Positions 34,463-44,736 of a stretch of DNA of 64,000 bases are shown in pieces; the first letter of the stretch is position 1, and each line of letters opens with the position of its first letter. The notes beneath the pieces were generated by a model that saw nothing but the letters and a program-made list of their open reading frames with translations, was not told where the DNA came from and did not search any database. The position numbers were made by a program, and so were the translations under genes. The DNA is from Morinoia aosen (taxonomy: Eukaryota; Arthropoda; Malacostraca; Amphipoda; Talitridae). The stretch covers positions 20,327,360 through 20,391,359 of the forward strand of contig CM059562.1 in the NCBI GenBank assembly GCA_030386875.1. The letters run 5' to 3'.

Positions 34463-34512
34463 CCACAGCAGATTTTGCGCAGATTCTTCTCTGAACTGTA
34501 GGAGTTGCTAAG

Positions 34513-35953
34513 GTGAACTTGAACTTGAACTTGAAATTGAGGGCCGACAGCGTCGGGGCCTTTGAAACGGCCTACAATTCCCTCCACAGTTATCACACAA
34601 AGAGTTCAGCGCCTGGTACCAGACTTGTCCACTAAACTACTCAGGATCTACCAATCCTTGTCACAAGCTGCCTTTGGATGGCGTCACTGGGATAGCCAGT
34701 GTGTCAAAACACCATCCCCAGGCACATTGGGTCATTACAGCCTATTCTACCTGACTGGCTCATTCCAGTCACTGTCTCTTACTCCAGGCACGCACAAGAA
34801 ACACTTTCATAGCCTCAGTGATACTCGCATTACACTCCTGATCCAATCCAGCAAGACAGCTCATACCGCAATCATCTTCAGCATATCTGGCATTCCACTC
34901 ATTCTCTCCATACTGCTCAGACACCACATTCATAAAACTCTCTCTCTCTTGCTCATACTTACTACATTCCAGCACAAAATGCTCAATTGTTTCCTCTACT
35001 CCACTATTAAACTGCTGACATAATCTGTTATTATTCTCATTCCATCTCCAAGTACGTCTGTTCACACTCAATGACTTACACCTCAGAGCAAACAAGAGTT
35101 GACTTCCAAAACTACCATCATAGAACAGCTCAAACTTAGGTGCTTTCTTTTTCATATACCAGTTAAGTGTAGGCTTCCGCATCATGCTAAGCTTCCACTT
35201 ATTCAATCCATACTCTTTTGTTTGTCTCTCAATCTCTTTCTTCCACCTCTTGCAGTCCCACTCAGGTCCTAGGTACACCTCCTACATTTATTAAACTCCA
35301 GTCATCCACAGGTCTCCCAATTCTAACATGAATAATCTTTTGCATACTGAGTTTCCTTGCATGCCCCCAACATACTTTCTCCCAATAGCTTACACTCAGA
35401 TTCCATTCAAAGAGTCGCCTTACCCACCTGCTATTCTGCATTCTTTCAATTCTCACCTTATAATTCAGCACAGCTTTCATCATTCTTTCTGAAAATAGGC
35501 TCCACCCTAGGTCACCTCTAATGGCTTCTATAGCTGTCCATTTCGGAGCACCCAATGCTACACGTCCTATCTTATTTTGTATCACATCCAGCTTTTCAAG
35601 ATCACTTCCATTCCAAGCAAGAGCACTCACACCATACATGACACTAGGTACAGCAACATACTTCCACATTCCTCTCACACATTCGTACTTGTTTGCTCTG
35701 TATCTGGCCACACTACCTAACCGTCCACTCCACTGCATTGCTTTAGCTACTTTCTCACCTTTAGTTCTAGTACATCCATCTTCACTCATCATACAACCTA
35801 GGTTAGATATTTGTATTCTTTTGTTCTACCTATTCTGATTTCTCCAATATTCCACAGTCTGTCTCTTTCAGTCTCATCACTATTTATAACCATGACCTTA
35901 CTTTTATCGGCACCAAAGTTCATCTTGAAATCTGTACTATATCCATTCACAAT
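34513..35953 (-). mobile_element. LINE copy B (5'-truncated)
   Basis: Same family as copy A. Its TTCAAG-type 3' tail (34513-34537) directly abuts the 5' end of copy A. Confidence 0.82.
34769..35792 (-). pseudogene. RT C-terminal region pseudogene, copy B
   Basis: Two overlapping frames (35792-35262 and 35278-34769) cover about 340 residues, joined by one frameshift near 35270. This is the best-preserved copy of the family here. It carries VMYGVSALAWNGSDLEKLD, the WGHARKL segment, TWRWNENNNRLC, IEHFVLECSKYEQERESF and a C-terminal FLVRAWSKRQ. Confidence 0.78.
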
Positions 35954-36549
35954 GAACTTGAACTTGAACTTGAAGTTGAGGGCCGACAGCGTCGGGGCCT
36001 TTGTAACGGCCTACAATTCCCTCCACAGTTATCACACAAAGAGTTCAGCGCCTGGTACCAGACTTGTCTACTAAACTACTCAGGATTTACCAATCCTTGT
36101 CACAAGCTGCCATTGGATGGCGTCACTGGGACAGCCAGTGCGTCAAAACACCATCCCCAGGCATATTGGGTCATTACTGACCATTCCACCTGACTGGCTC
36201 ATTCCAGTCACTGTCTCTTACTCCAGGCACGCACAAGAAACAATTTCATAGCTTCAATGATACTCAAATTGCACTCCTGATCCAATCCAGCAAGACAGCT
36301 CATACCGCAATCATCTTCAGCACATCTGGCATACCACTCATTCTCTCCATACTGCTCAAGCACCACATTCATAAAACTTTCTCTCTCTTGCTCATACTTA
36401 CTACATTCCAGCACAAAATGCTCAATTGTTTCCTCCACTCCACTAATACACTGCCGACATAATCTGTTATTATTCTCATTCCACCTCCATGTACGTCTGT
36501 TCACACTCAATGACTTACATCTCACAGCAAACAAGAGTTGACTTCCAAA
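35954..36549 (-). mobile_element. LINE copy C (5'-truncated, short)
   Basis: The TTCAAG-type tail (35954-35977) directly abuts copy B. The frame is open from the 5' junction at about 36549 to the C-terminal FLVRAWSKRQ and fused in frame with upstream sequence. Confidence 0.8.
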
Positions 36550-36692
36550 TGTCAAGCATCCTTTGGTTACAGGTTTCACTGTAACAACCTTCTCACCTTT
36601 CTTACGCTGGAGCGGATAATAGAAACTGTAGAATTGGTCTAGGACCGTGGTCTCGGTCAATGAGTGACTATAATCATAATTGACTTTTGACT
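36550..36692 (-). CDS. possible coding exon joined in frame to LINE copy C
   Basis: Just 5' of the copy C junction (minus strand) is a strong-looking acceptor, TTTTTGTTTTGCTGGACAG. An open frame follows, SKVNYDYSHSLTETTVLDQF and then YYPLQRKKGEKVVTVKPVTK, that runs straight into the LINE frame. It does not match the LINE family and I do not recognise it. It could be a host exon hit by the insertion, part of another element, or a chance ORF of about 48 codons. Confidence 0.25.
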
Positions 36693-37490
36693 CTGTCCAG
36701 CAAAACAAAAACAAAAATTACTCGTTTATGAGTAATTCATGACAAAGCTTTAGTAGTTCGAGTGTAAAAAGCCAAATTTTCACGAAAGTAAATAACTTTA
36801 CCAATAAAAATATACAATGAATAGAAAATATCAAACTAATACGAGTCAATAGCGACAATGTTGAATTATCCTGTTTGCAGAAACGATATAGTCTCAACGT
36901 ATGCAATATATTTTATTTTTTGTTCACGGGTCAGAAGTGATGCCTCCTACATCATCCCAGGTATGTGAAATGGCTGCGGTTTGACAGTCACATAAATTGC
37001 AGGGTATTTAAAACTAACATTGCTCATGCATAAATAGATTGCAGAAGTATCATGAAAAATTTTGATATCTGTGGAAACCTCTTTATTACTTTGAGTTTAC
37101 GAGATGATCAAAATACAACTGAAACATACCTCAGATAAATTTACTCAAGAAACGCAAAATTTTATTTAAAAAAAAATACGATATACATAGCTCGCCCTAA
37201 AATAAAACTCGTACAAATCCTAGACACAAATATCCAACGCTGCTTCCTTCATGTGACTTCCCTAATACTTGTGATGTAATTTGACAAAGACCCCACTATT
37301 TCGTTGCTGTAAAAAGAAAACATCGTTATTGATTACATTTACACTAGTTTTCAGTTCTTTCTCCAGAGGAATTAATGAAGTGGAAAGGTTTCCCTGCAAG
37401 CTCTTAAATTGCATTTTCCGTTTTCAAGAATAGCTGCCTGCTCTGACAAACGCTTTGCATCATAATGAGGCATTCCAAATTGTAAAGCTC
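36693..37490. other. intergenic flank of the BEL element, no feature seen
   Basis: AT-rich. Contains the left target-site bases AGCTC at 37486-37490. Confidence 0.4.
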
Positions 37491-38055
37491 TGTCGCAAAT
37501 CCAGCCATTGCTCAGTACTAAAGTCCTGCAAGTCACCCAACACCTTGCATAATAAGGGACTAGGGCTTTGGTTTCATTAAAACCAAGCCTAAATAGTAAA
37601 CGCTGCTAATTTATGACAAAGTGGGGCAATGGTGGGAGTGCTTCACGTTTCCTGGCGACTATCATCGTGAACATAAATAATTTGTTCTTCTTGATCGAAT
37701 CCAAACCTCTATCGGCGGATTTGGCAAGATGACGTAGGAGCTGCGCCTGGCTCGCCACGTCAGATTCCAACCAGCCTCGGTCGTGCGCGCACGTGCTTAT
37801 GTGCGCTCTGACTGACCGGTCCCGACCCTGCTTCTACGGGCCTCTCGCCCTGGACAGCCGGCTATATTGAAGAAGGTGTCACCTGAGACATTATCTTCGA
37901 AGATCTTAAGGTGAGCCTCCTATTTTTTGTTCCCTTTGTCATGATTAAGCGTTTATTTGCAGTGTTCCCTGACCTTCTTGAGGCCAGTTGGCAAGACTAT
38001 GTCTTTTTGAGCTAGCTTTTGCTGGAAGTTTCGCCGTTGGTCGGACGGCGGGACA
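37491..38055 (+). repeat. 5' LTR of the BEL/Pao element
   Basis: 565 bp, TG...CA. A TATA-like CTATATTG at 37862-37869 lies before the likely transcript start. GTGAGC at 37911-37916 could be a splice donor. Confidence 0.93.
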
Positions 38056-38951
38056 TAGTACTTTATTCGAAGATAATTTTTCTTCTTAAATTCGAGGAGA
38101 ATTTCGGACTTCTTTGTTCGAGGTTAATCTTCGACTACTTTATTTGAAGATAATTCTTTGAATTCTTTATTTGAAGTTAAAACTTTGACTTCTTCTTTCG
38201 GGGATAATTATTCATCCATTTTTGAAAGATAATTATCTTCACATCTTTTCAAAGTTAAACTTTATTAGCTTTTTTCTTAAATTAATATCTCTTTTCACTT
38301 AAAGAAATAAATTCTCTCAACACTGCTAATAGCAGTTTTAATTAAAAAAGTCAATTTAGCCGGCTTTCTCCGTGCTTATGACGTTAGAGCTTGGCTGGAG
38401 TTCGACAGGATAAAATCCTGGTACCTATTTTGTTTTCTTCTTCTTGTAAATTTTCATTTCCTTCTTTAATAAATTTTCTTCATTATAAACTAATAAAAAC
38501 CAAATATTTTTTTACATTAAATCGATATAGCTGTGCTGTCCGGATAGCCGGGGTTCGGCTGTTGGATCTCACTAGAATTAAGTTGTTTTGAGTGTTACCT
38601 TTATTGTATTTTTTGGGCAAGGTAGTTGTGTTGCTAGCCTTACATTTAAAGGTACTAGCCTTTGTTTACCTTGCCCAAACGTTTTAGGTTCACTCTCATT
38701 AATTTGTGTAAGCCTGAGATATTTAAGGCTAAAAATTTTGAAACTTGTGTAAAGTGTAAGTGTAAATGAAAAATAATGTTGTGAAACTTGGAAGTGCCTG
38801 GTGGGGTAATTGAATTTTTTGTATATTTCTATGTGTCATTAGTATTTTTCTATGCTTTCTAATGGGATGTAATCTGTCCACTTGATAAGTGTAGACCTAT
38901 ATTTTAGATAAAAGTTTTCCTGATAAGCCTGATAATTTTATTTCTTATAAA
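38056..38951 (+). other. BEL/Pao 5' leader with degenerate tandem motif
   Basis: 38060-38245 repeats a theme like TTATTTGAAGATAATTCTT several times at intervals of roughly 25-35 bases. The remainder is AT-rich and non-coding up to the gag Met at 38952. Confidence 0.6.
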
Positions 38952-40235
38952 ATGTGTGAAAATAATAATGCTGCAGCACTAGGCATAAAAATGCGGGGCT
39001 TGAAATGCAGTATAACTGCTATTCGGAAGAAAGCTCTGTCTCCTGGTTGTGACCTATCTTTCCGTGTGGAAGCCGTTCCTCAGTTGAGTGGCCTTCTACA
39101 GGCCTATAGACAACTATCCTCTACTATACCTTCTGATGTAAACGAAGTGACTGATGAGGAACTTAATAGGCGTGCCGAGTATGAGGTGCAGGTGATAGAA
39201 CTTTTGTCTGAAATAAAAAATTCAATTCCTACTTCCCAGGTGTCTAACTTAAGTAATACCATTCCTACTTCTGAACCTTCTAAGGTTTCAGTTTCTGATG
39301 TTCCTTTGAATATCTTTAGAGCCCCTCAGTTGACGTTAAAGAAGTTTAGCGACAATGAGGGATATCCTTTTGCTTTCCTTCATTTTCAAGAGTCTTTTCT
39401 TAATGCCCTTCAAGCTTATCCTAGTACGAGTGAGGGGCAAAAATTTATCTTTCTTAAAAATCAGCTTCAAGGGAGGGCTCTCAGTCTTGTTGAAGGTCTT
39501 CCTAATGAAGAGTCTAGTTTCAGATCTGCTTGGGCTTTACTCAAGCAAGATTTTCTCAATGCTGATAAACTTATTTCTATGGCTCTTGATGAGTTGATCA
39601 GCTGTCCTAGTGTTCAGAGCTTGGCCGAAATAGGGAATTTCCTTTCTAAGGTTAAGTTTCGGTTACTTAAGCTATCTAAGTTAGGGTTGGACTTCTGTGG
39701 CGAGAAGTCTGGCAACCTACTTTTTTCTTCTATCATTAAAACTAAACTCCCTGACTTCTTTCTCTTGGAACTCCTTCGCTATTTTAAAGCGAGTTTCTTT
39801 TCATTAGAAATGTTTGAGAATGCACATCAAGTGGTTTCTCTTCTTGAAACAAAAAATTATCATAAACCTAAACCATCTCTTCCCTTCCGAAATGAGAGGG
39901 TGGGGGGAATTACTCGCGCGGAAGTTAGGGATAAAACTAAACCTTCTCCTGTGCTCGATAAGTTGCCCAGTGTTAAGGTTTGTCGTTTTTGTAATTTAAC
40001 TGGCCACTCGTCCTTTTCTTGTAAGAAATTTGATACGCATGCAAAGCGCGTAAAACGAGTTGGTGAGTTATTACTATGTACAGTTTGTCTAAGTAGCAAA
40101 CATGTAATTTCTGAGTGCCCTGCAAAAATTAAGGGTCTTCCTTTTTCTTGTTCTTTATGCAAGGCTAACACCCACGTGTGCCCTATGTGTCCCAAATTTG
40201 TAGCTTTTTCTACCCTTGCTACCGCCTCCGCATGA
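38952..40235 (+). CDS. gag: BEL/Pao gag-like protein
   Basis: 427 codons. The middle (about residues 118-230) has the DUF1759-type gag pattern: LKKFSDNEGYPFAFLHFQES and FLKNQLQGRALSLVEGLP. The C-terminus holds Cys/His knuckles (CRFCNLTGHSSFSC; CTVCLSSKHVISEC; CSLCKANTHVCPMC) that bind RNA or zinc. It would form the particle that packages the element's RNA in the cytoplasm. It ends in TGA in the same frame as the protease, so this stop may be a mutation in a once-continuous gag-pol. Confidence 0.9.
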   Translation: MCENNNAAALGIKMRGLKCSITAIRKKALSPGCDLSFRVEAVPQLSGLLQAYRQLSSTIPSDVNEVTDEELNRRAEYEVQVIELLSEIKNSIPTSQVSNLSNTIPTSEPSKVSVSDVPLNIFRAPQLTLKKFSDNEGYPFAFLHFQESFLNALQAYPSTSEGQKFIFLKNQLQGRALSLVEGLPNEESSFRSAWALLKQDFLNADKLISMALDELISCPSVQSLAEIGNFLSKVKFRLLKLSKLGLDFCGEKSGNLLFSSIIKTKLPDFFLLELLRYFKASFFSLEMFENAHQVVSLLETKNYHKPKPSLPFRNERVGGITRAEVRDKTKPSPVLDKLPSVKVCRFCNLTGHSSFSCKKFDTHAKRVKRVGELLLCTVCLSSKHVISECPAKIKGLPFSCSLCKANTHVCPMCPKFVAFSTLATASA

Positions 40236-40946
40236 CGGTTAAAGGCACGTCTTCGGATGTGCCCTATTGTAGCTCTTTCTACTAAGCATTGCGGGGTAGT
40301 TAAGAGAATTAATTTCTTAATCGATACAGGTAGTCAGAAGTCGCTAATCGACTTAGCTACTGTTATCCCTGATTGTTCTACAGCTGATTTACAGAAACTT
40401 ACTGTTAACACTGTAAGAGCTTCTGTCCCGTTAAGGGGTAAGCAAATTAACATTGAACTCGTGCTTCCAGACAGTGAGAAGTACGAGCTTGATGTTTTTG
40501 CTATGCAGAACTTAAACCTGCAGATGGGGATTAAGGGTCTGCAAGCTGAAATTACTCAGTTTAAAACTAAGTTTCCTCTATCCACTTCCTTTCCGGAAAT
40601 AGTTGAGGATAATATTCAAGTTAACGGCATTTTAGGTGTCGATGCTCTTCAAGCATTTAAAGTCCTTGAATTGCAACGCGTAGCCGACTATAAGGTTATG
40701 CGTGTTTCTAATGGGTTTCTACCTTTCGGGGACTTTAAGTGTTATAAGTCCTCTCTTTCTCATGTTGTTGCTTCTAAAACCGAGACAATAGATAGTGGCA
40801 CATCTGCTCCTGTTGTCAAGGATACTAACACTCGTTTGATTAAAACTTCTTCTTCTACTTCTTCTGCTTTCTTAACTAAACCGAAATCTAAAAGAAAAAG
40901 ATCTAAATGTAAACTAAACCAAAACCGTTACCGAAGTACGCTGTAG
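40236..40946 (+). CDS. pro: BEL/Pao aspartic protease segment
   Basis: Same frame as gag. The catalytic motif is in NFLIDTGSQKSLID; GILGVDALQAFKV downstream is the second conserved loop. The enzyme would cut the polyprotein. A basic tail (KSKRKRSKCK) precedes an in-frame TAG at 40944-40946. Confidence 0.85.
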   Translation, partial: RLKARLRMCPIVALSTKHCGVVKRINFLIDTGSQKSLIDLATVIPDCSTADLQKLTVNTVRASVPLRGKQINIELVLPDSEKYELDVFAMQNLNLQMGIKGLQAEITQFKTKFPLSTSFPEIVEDNIQVNGILGVDALQAFKVLELQRVADYKVMRVSNGFLPFGDFKCYKSSLSHVVASKTETIDSGTSAPVVKDTNTRLIKTSSSTSSAFLTKPKSKRKRSKCKLNQNRYRSTL

Positions 40947-42506
40947 ACCTTTTTTGACTCTCCTAAAGTGTGTTCTTCCGTGTTGGACGCTACCGAGCGC
41001 TGTGATGTACAGGCAGGTCTAGATAAGTTATTAGACTTGGAGCTCATAGGGGTGCCCTCAAAAGAGGAAGAGTATGACAAGGAGTTAGAGGATTTCAAAA
41101 GTAGTGTCACTTATGCGGAAGGCAAGTATTCAATTCGTCTGCCTTGGAATCGAAATTTATTATCTAAAGTTCCCCATACTTTCGGGCTCGCAAGGTTTCT
41201 TGCTCGTAAAGTTGCAGCTGATAACGCTCGTAAGGGGATTGAGAAGCAGTTTAATGATGTTTTCCTTAAGCAACTCGAGTTGGGTATAATAGAACCTTTG
41301 CCTTTCAAAACTTTGGACGTGCGAGTGCACAAATGGATTCCTCACCGACCTGTCGTGCGTGAGCATGTTGAAACCTCTAAAATTCGCCCTGTCTTTAACT
41401 GTTCTTTGAAAATAGGAAACTTACCAAGTCTAAACGAAGCCTCGTATGTAGGTCCAAATCTTATGAACAATTTGTTGGGTCTCTTGGGGTATTTTCGTGC
41501 TAACTCCATAGTCATGCTCTCTGACATTTTTAAAGCTTTTCTTCAGGTAAAATTAGCCTGTGAATTTGACCGTAACCAATTTAGCTTCGTCCTTTACAAG
41601 GACGGTAAATTTCAATATTTTCGATACACGACTCTGTTGTTCGGGTTCGTGGCATCTCCCTATATTCTGAACTATCTTCTTAAACTTCATGCTGACACTT
41701 TAACTGACCTCGTAATCAGAGACGTTATGGCCAATAAGCTGTACGTCGATAACTTAGTCTTTACCACTAATAGTCCTGAGCTGGCGCTTAACACTTTTCA
41801 ACGCGCTAACCGAGCATTTGAAGAGAGTGGATTTCCGTTGCGCAAATGGCAATCCAATAATTCTAAACTTCTTTCGCAAATTGACCCTGCTCTTTGTAGC
41901 GCCGAAGTGCACTCCAGAGTGCTGGGGTACAATTATAATTCTTCTTCTGATCTTCTTTCTCTGTCCGTAAAAAGTTTGGATTCTTCCTGTAAAACGCGTC
42001 GGAGCATACTGTCTGAAGTTGCGTCTTTGTATGACCCATTAGGGGTTTTGCTTCCCTTTTCTGTACGTGGTAAGCTCATTTTAAGAAAGTTGACGCCTTT
42101 GAGACTGGGCTGGGATCAAGATGTTCCAGACGAGTTACATAAGGACTGGAGGGATTGTTGTCAGGAATTTTCTGAGTTGAGTAATTTTGAGTGCCCTAGA
42201 ATGAATTTAGACGAAACTAAAAATGTTAAACTTATAGTGTTTTGTGACGCTAGTGCTAGCGCCTTTGGTACCTGTATTTATGGGGTCCAAGAAGAACGCC
42301 GTACGCTTTTGTTCTCTAAAGTTAAGGTTTCGCCTCCTCGTCAAAGAACTCTTCTTTCTCTTGAACTTTTGGCCGTATTCCTTGCCTATCAGTGTCTCGT
42401 GTCTCTGCTGTGTGACGTCAATTTCCCTTATAAGGTCTCGAGCGTGGTTTTGTTGACAGACTCCCAAGTCACCTTAGCTTGGTTATTGAGCGGCAAACCT
42501 CCATGA
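40947..42506 (+). CDS. pol: BEL/Pao reverse transcriptase and start of RNase H
   Basis: Same frame. RT contains IRPVFNCSLKIGNLPSLNEA, LSDIFKAFLQV, FRYTTLLFGFVASPYILNYL and the active site KLYVDNLVFTT; YVDN in place of YVDD occurs in some BEL/Pao lineages. RNase H begins with VKLIVFCDASASAFG (first catalytic Asp), LSLELLA (Glu) and LLTDSQVTLAW (Asp). A TGA at 42504-42506 interrupts the region after the RNase H core. Confidence 0.9.
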   Translation, partial: TFFDSPKVCSSVLDATERCDVQAGLDKLLDLELIGVPSKEEEYDKELEDFKSSVTYAEGKYSIRLPWNRNLLSKVPHTFGLARFLARKVAADNARKGIEKQFNDVFLKQLELGIIEPLPFKTLDVRVHKWIPHRPVVREHVETSKIRPVFNCSLKIGNLPSLNEASYVGPNLMNNLLGLLGYFRANSIVMLSDIFKAFLQVKLACEFDRNQFSFVLYKDGKFQYFRYTTLLFGFVASPYILNYLLKLHADTLTDLVIRDVMANKLYVDNLVFTTNSPELALNTFQRANRAFEESGFPLRKWQSNNSKLLSQIDPALCSAEVHSRVLGYNYNSSSDLLSLSVKSLDSSCKTRRSILSEVASLYDPLGVLLPFSVRGKLILRKLTPLRLGWDQDVPDELHKDWRDCCQEFSELSNFECPRMNLDETKNVKLIVFCDASASAFGTCIYGVQEERRTLLFSKVKVSPPRQRTLLSLELLAVFLAYQCLVSLLCDVNFPYKVSSVVLLTDSQVTLAWLLSGKPP

Positions 42507-43244
42507 AAGAATGTGTTTATGAGCAATAGACTTAAAGACTTAGAAGATATGCGTAAAACATTAGAATGTAAAACTTCTGCCTCATTCAACTATGAGTATG
42601 TTCCTACTGTGTTTAACGTGGCAGACATGCTGACACGTGGCGTTAAAGCTGCTAAGTTCTTGCAGAATAAAATTTTATGGTTAGAAGGTCCTTCTTGGAT
42701 ACGAGAAAGTACGGAGAAGTGGCCCAAGGGTCACTTGGGTTGCATTCCGCACCAATTTGTTTCAGATGCATGTATTGCTGTTAATATTAATCCCCCACGC
42801 CAGGCTTCGATTGTGGAGCTTGGACGATTTTCTTCATATCCCAAACTATTGGGTACGATGGAGAAAGTATTTAGAGCTGTCGCTCTTTTTAGGCGTGCAG
42901 ATGGGGGTGAGGCTAAACTGCGAGCCTTTCTGTATCTCATTTCTTCTATGCAAAAAACGCATTTCGCAGACGAGATTGAGGCCTTGACTAACAAAAGTCC
43001 TCGTCCGCCTCTGCTAGTTAGATCCTTTAATCTTTTTCTAGACTCTCACGGTTTAGTCAGATCTAGTAGCCGTATTGTTGCCTCTGAAGAGTTGGATTAC
43101 AACATTAGAAATCCGATTCTGTTGGCTAGTTCTTCGCATTTGACTAATCTGTTAGTTTTGCATACGCACAAATGCTTAAACCATCAAGGTATTGATACCA
43201 CCGTGCAGAAGCTCAAACTGGACGGTTATTTGATACCACGCTGA
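42507..43244 (+). CDS. pol: BEL/Pao RNase H end and integrase zinc region
   Basis: Same frame. FNVADMLTRGVKAAKFL is the conserved end of RNase H, with its last Asp. A linker follows, then HTHKCLNHQGIDTT, the His pair of the integrase HHCC zinc domain. The Cys pair lies after the TGA at 43242-43244. Confidence 0.87.
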   Translation, partial: KNVFMSNRLKDLEDMRKTLECKTSASFNYEYVPTVFNVADMLTRGVKAAKFLQNKILWLEGPSWIRESTEKWPKGHLGCIPHQFVSDACIAVNINPPRQASIVELGRFSSYPKLLGTMEKVFRAVALFRRADGGEAKLRAFLYLISSMQKTHFADEIEALTNKSPRPPLLVRSFNLFLDSHGLVRSSSRIVASEELDYNIRNPILLASSSHLTNLLVLHTHKCLNHQGIDTTVQKLKLDGYLIPR

Positions 43245-44393
43245 AAGCGTGTTGTTCGTAGCGTGTTATCTAAGTGCACAATTTGCAAAAAGATAAACTC
43301 TAAACACTTCTCCTATCCTGATCCTCCTGCTTTACCTGATACTCGTGTAAACTTTGTGAGGCCTTTCGCTGCAACGGGAATGGACTTTTCTGCCCATTTC
43401 TGGGTATTAGACACTTTTGGTTATAAACAGAAGGTATACCTCTTGTTATTCACTTGTTTTCAGACCCGAGCCATTCATATTGAAATTCTGCCTTCCATGA
43501 CATTGGAAGAATTTTGTTTCGCCTTTATTCGTTTCACCAACGATAAGGGCGTTCCTACTACAGTCTATTCCGATAATGCTAGGACTTTCTTAGCGGCTCC
43601 TGATCTTCTGTCAGAGGTTTTAACTTCTTCTCTGTATGAAGATCGTTTTCGTACCTTTAACGTTAAATTTAAAACTATCCCGATCTATAGTCCTCAATTT
43701 GGAGCGATCTGGGAACGCTTGTTCAAATCCATTAAGGATTGTTTGTATAAACTTTTCGGTCGCAGTACCTATCCGTATTCTACCTTTCTTACTGCCATTT
43801 CTGATATTACCCTTAATCTTAATCGGCGTCCTCTTTCTTACACTGAGACGGGGGACACGATCTTGCCTATCATGCCTATACAATTTCTTCAACTGTATCC
43901 TACCTCTAATTCGTTAATCCTTTCCGATGAGATTCCGGACTTGGAGACCGAAGACGGTGAGCGCCGGGAGCATTTGCTCTCAGCCCTAGAGCGGTGCGAC
44001 GTGATGGTTGCAAAGTTCCGGGAGCTCTGGTACACTCAATATCTTCTTTCTTTACGCGGTCCTTATCCGCTAAAAACTCTCCCTCTTAACAATAAATTTT
44101 TATCTGTGGGTCAGGTTGTCCTACTTCGGCATCCTGTAAGACCTAGACCATTTTGGACCTTAGTTCGTATCATCGCTCTGTTGCCTGGACGCGATGGCAA
44201 GGTCCGTGTTGTTAGAATAGTTAAAGCTGACAACTCTGAAACTGCCGTTAAAATTTCTCTGCTATACCCTCTGGAGTTGTCTATTACTACTACTGCTTCA
44301 GAGGAAGGGTGGGAAAGTGCAGACGGGAGTTCGCATGAGGAGCTCCATCCTCGTCTCGAGCCTCCCGAGAGTTCTTTTTTCTCGTGCGGGTAG
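43245..44393 (+). CDS. pol: BEL/Pao integrase core and C-terminal domain
   Basis: Same frame. CTICKK completes the zinc domain. The catalytic D,D-35-E residues are present in GMDFSAHFW, VYSDNARTF and GAIWERLFK. The DUF5641-like C-terminal domain follows (FREL, LRHPVRPRPFWTLVRI, GKVRVVRI). The frame stops at 44391-44393. The usual basic tail of this family (RPKRQAASRQRSK) is found in the +1 frame at 44394-44580, so a frameshift near 44320-44390 is likely. Confidence 0.9.
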   Translation, partial: KRVVRSVLSKCTICKKINSKHFSYPDPPALPDTRVNFVRPFAATGMDFSAHFWVLDTFGYKQKVYLLLFTCFQTRAIHIEILPSMTLEEFCFAFIRFTNDKGVPTTVYSDNARTFLAAPDLLSEVLTSSLYEDRFRTFNVKFKTIPIYSPQFGAIWERLFKSIKDCLYKLFGRSTYPYSTFLTAISDITLNLNRRPLSYTETGDTILPIMPIQFLQLYPTSNSLILSDEIPDLETEDGERREHLLSALERCDVMVAKFRELWYTQYLLSLRGPYPLKTLPLNNKFLSVGQVVLLRHPVRPRPFWTLVRIIALLPGRDGKVRVVRIVKADNSETAVKISLLYPLELSITTTASEEGWESADGSSHEELHPRLEPPESSFFSCG

Positions 44394-44736
44394 CTCGGTT
44401 TCTCTTGAGCGCCCTAGAGGTCAGCAATACTCTTCTTCTTCTTCTTCTTTCTTTTCTGAATCGGACTCCTCGGCTCAGTCCGAGGAACCCGAAGCTGCGT
44501 CTGCTGCCCGGCCTAAAAGGCAGGCAGCGAGCCGGCAACGTAGTAAGCTGGCATATTTGATCAAGAAAGGTCATTTATAATTTCCTTTCCTAACTATCTA
44601 AACTTGAACGTTAAATGCGCATAAAATGTATAAAAATCCTTACCATGCTTTTGCTGGAAGGCAACCTTAACATGTAAATGTTTCTGTGTAACGGAAGTTT
44701 GTTAAGAAAACTCCGTTTCTTTTCTTGCCGGGATTG

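Larger units (their letters stand above)
32773..34512 (-). mobile_element. LINE copy A (5'-truncated), first of a head-to-tail trio
   Basis: The 3' end on the minus strand is the block GGCCCCGACGCTGTCGGCC followed by a TTCAAG-type tail. The coding remnants run from just at the RT active site (LDMVVVSECG) through the thumb (DKSKVMVIN, KYLGCMTSEDG) to the C-terminal zinc-like CRQCNS...H...C motif. It is interrupted by a TA-flanked MITE at 33138-33366. Confidence 0.8.

Noticed and set aside
37370-37486. Minus-strand open frame ending next to the BEL insertion, as a possible disrupted exon
   Set aside because: About 38 codons, preceded in frame by TGA in the pre-insertion sequence, with no good splice site. 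Chance is sufficient.
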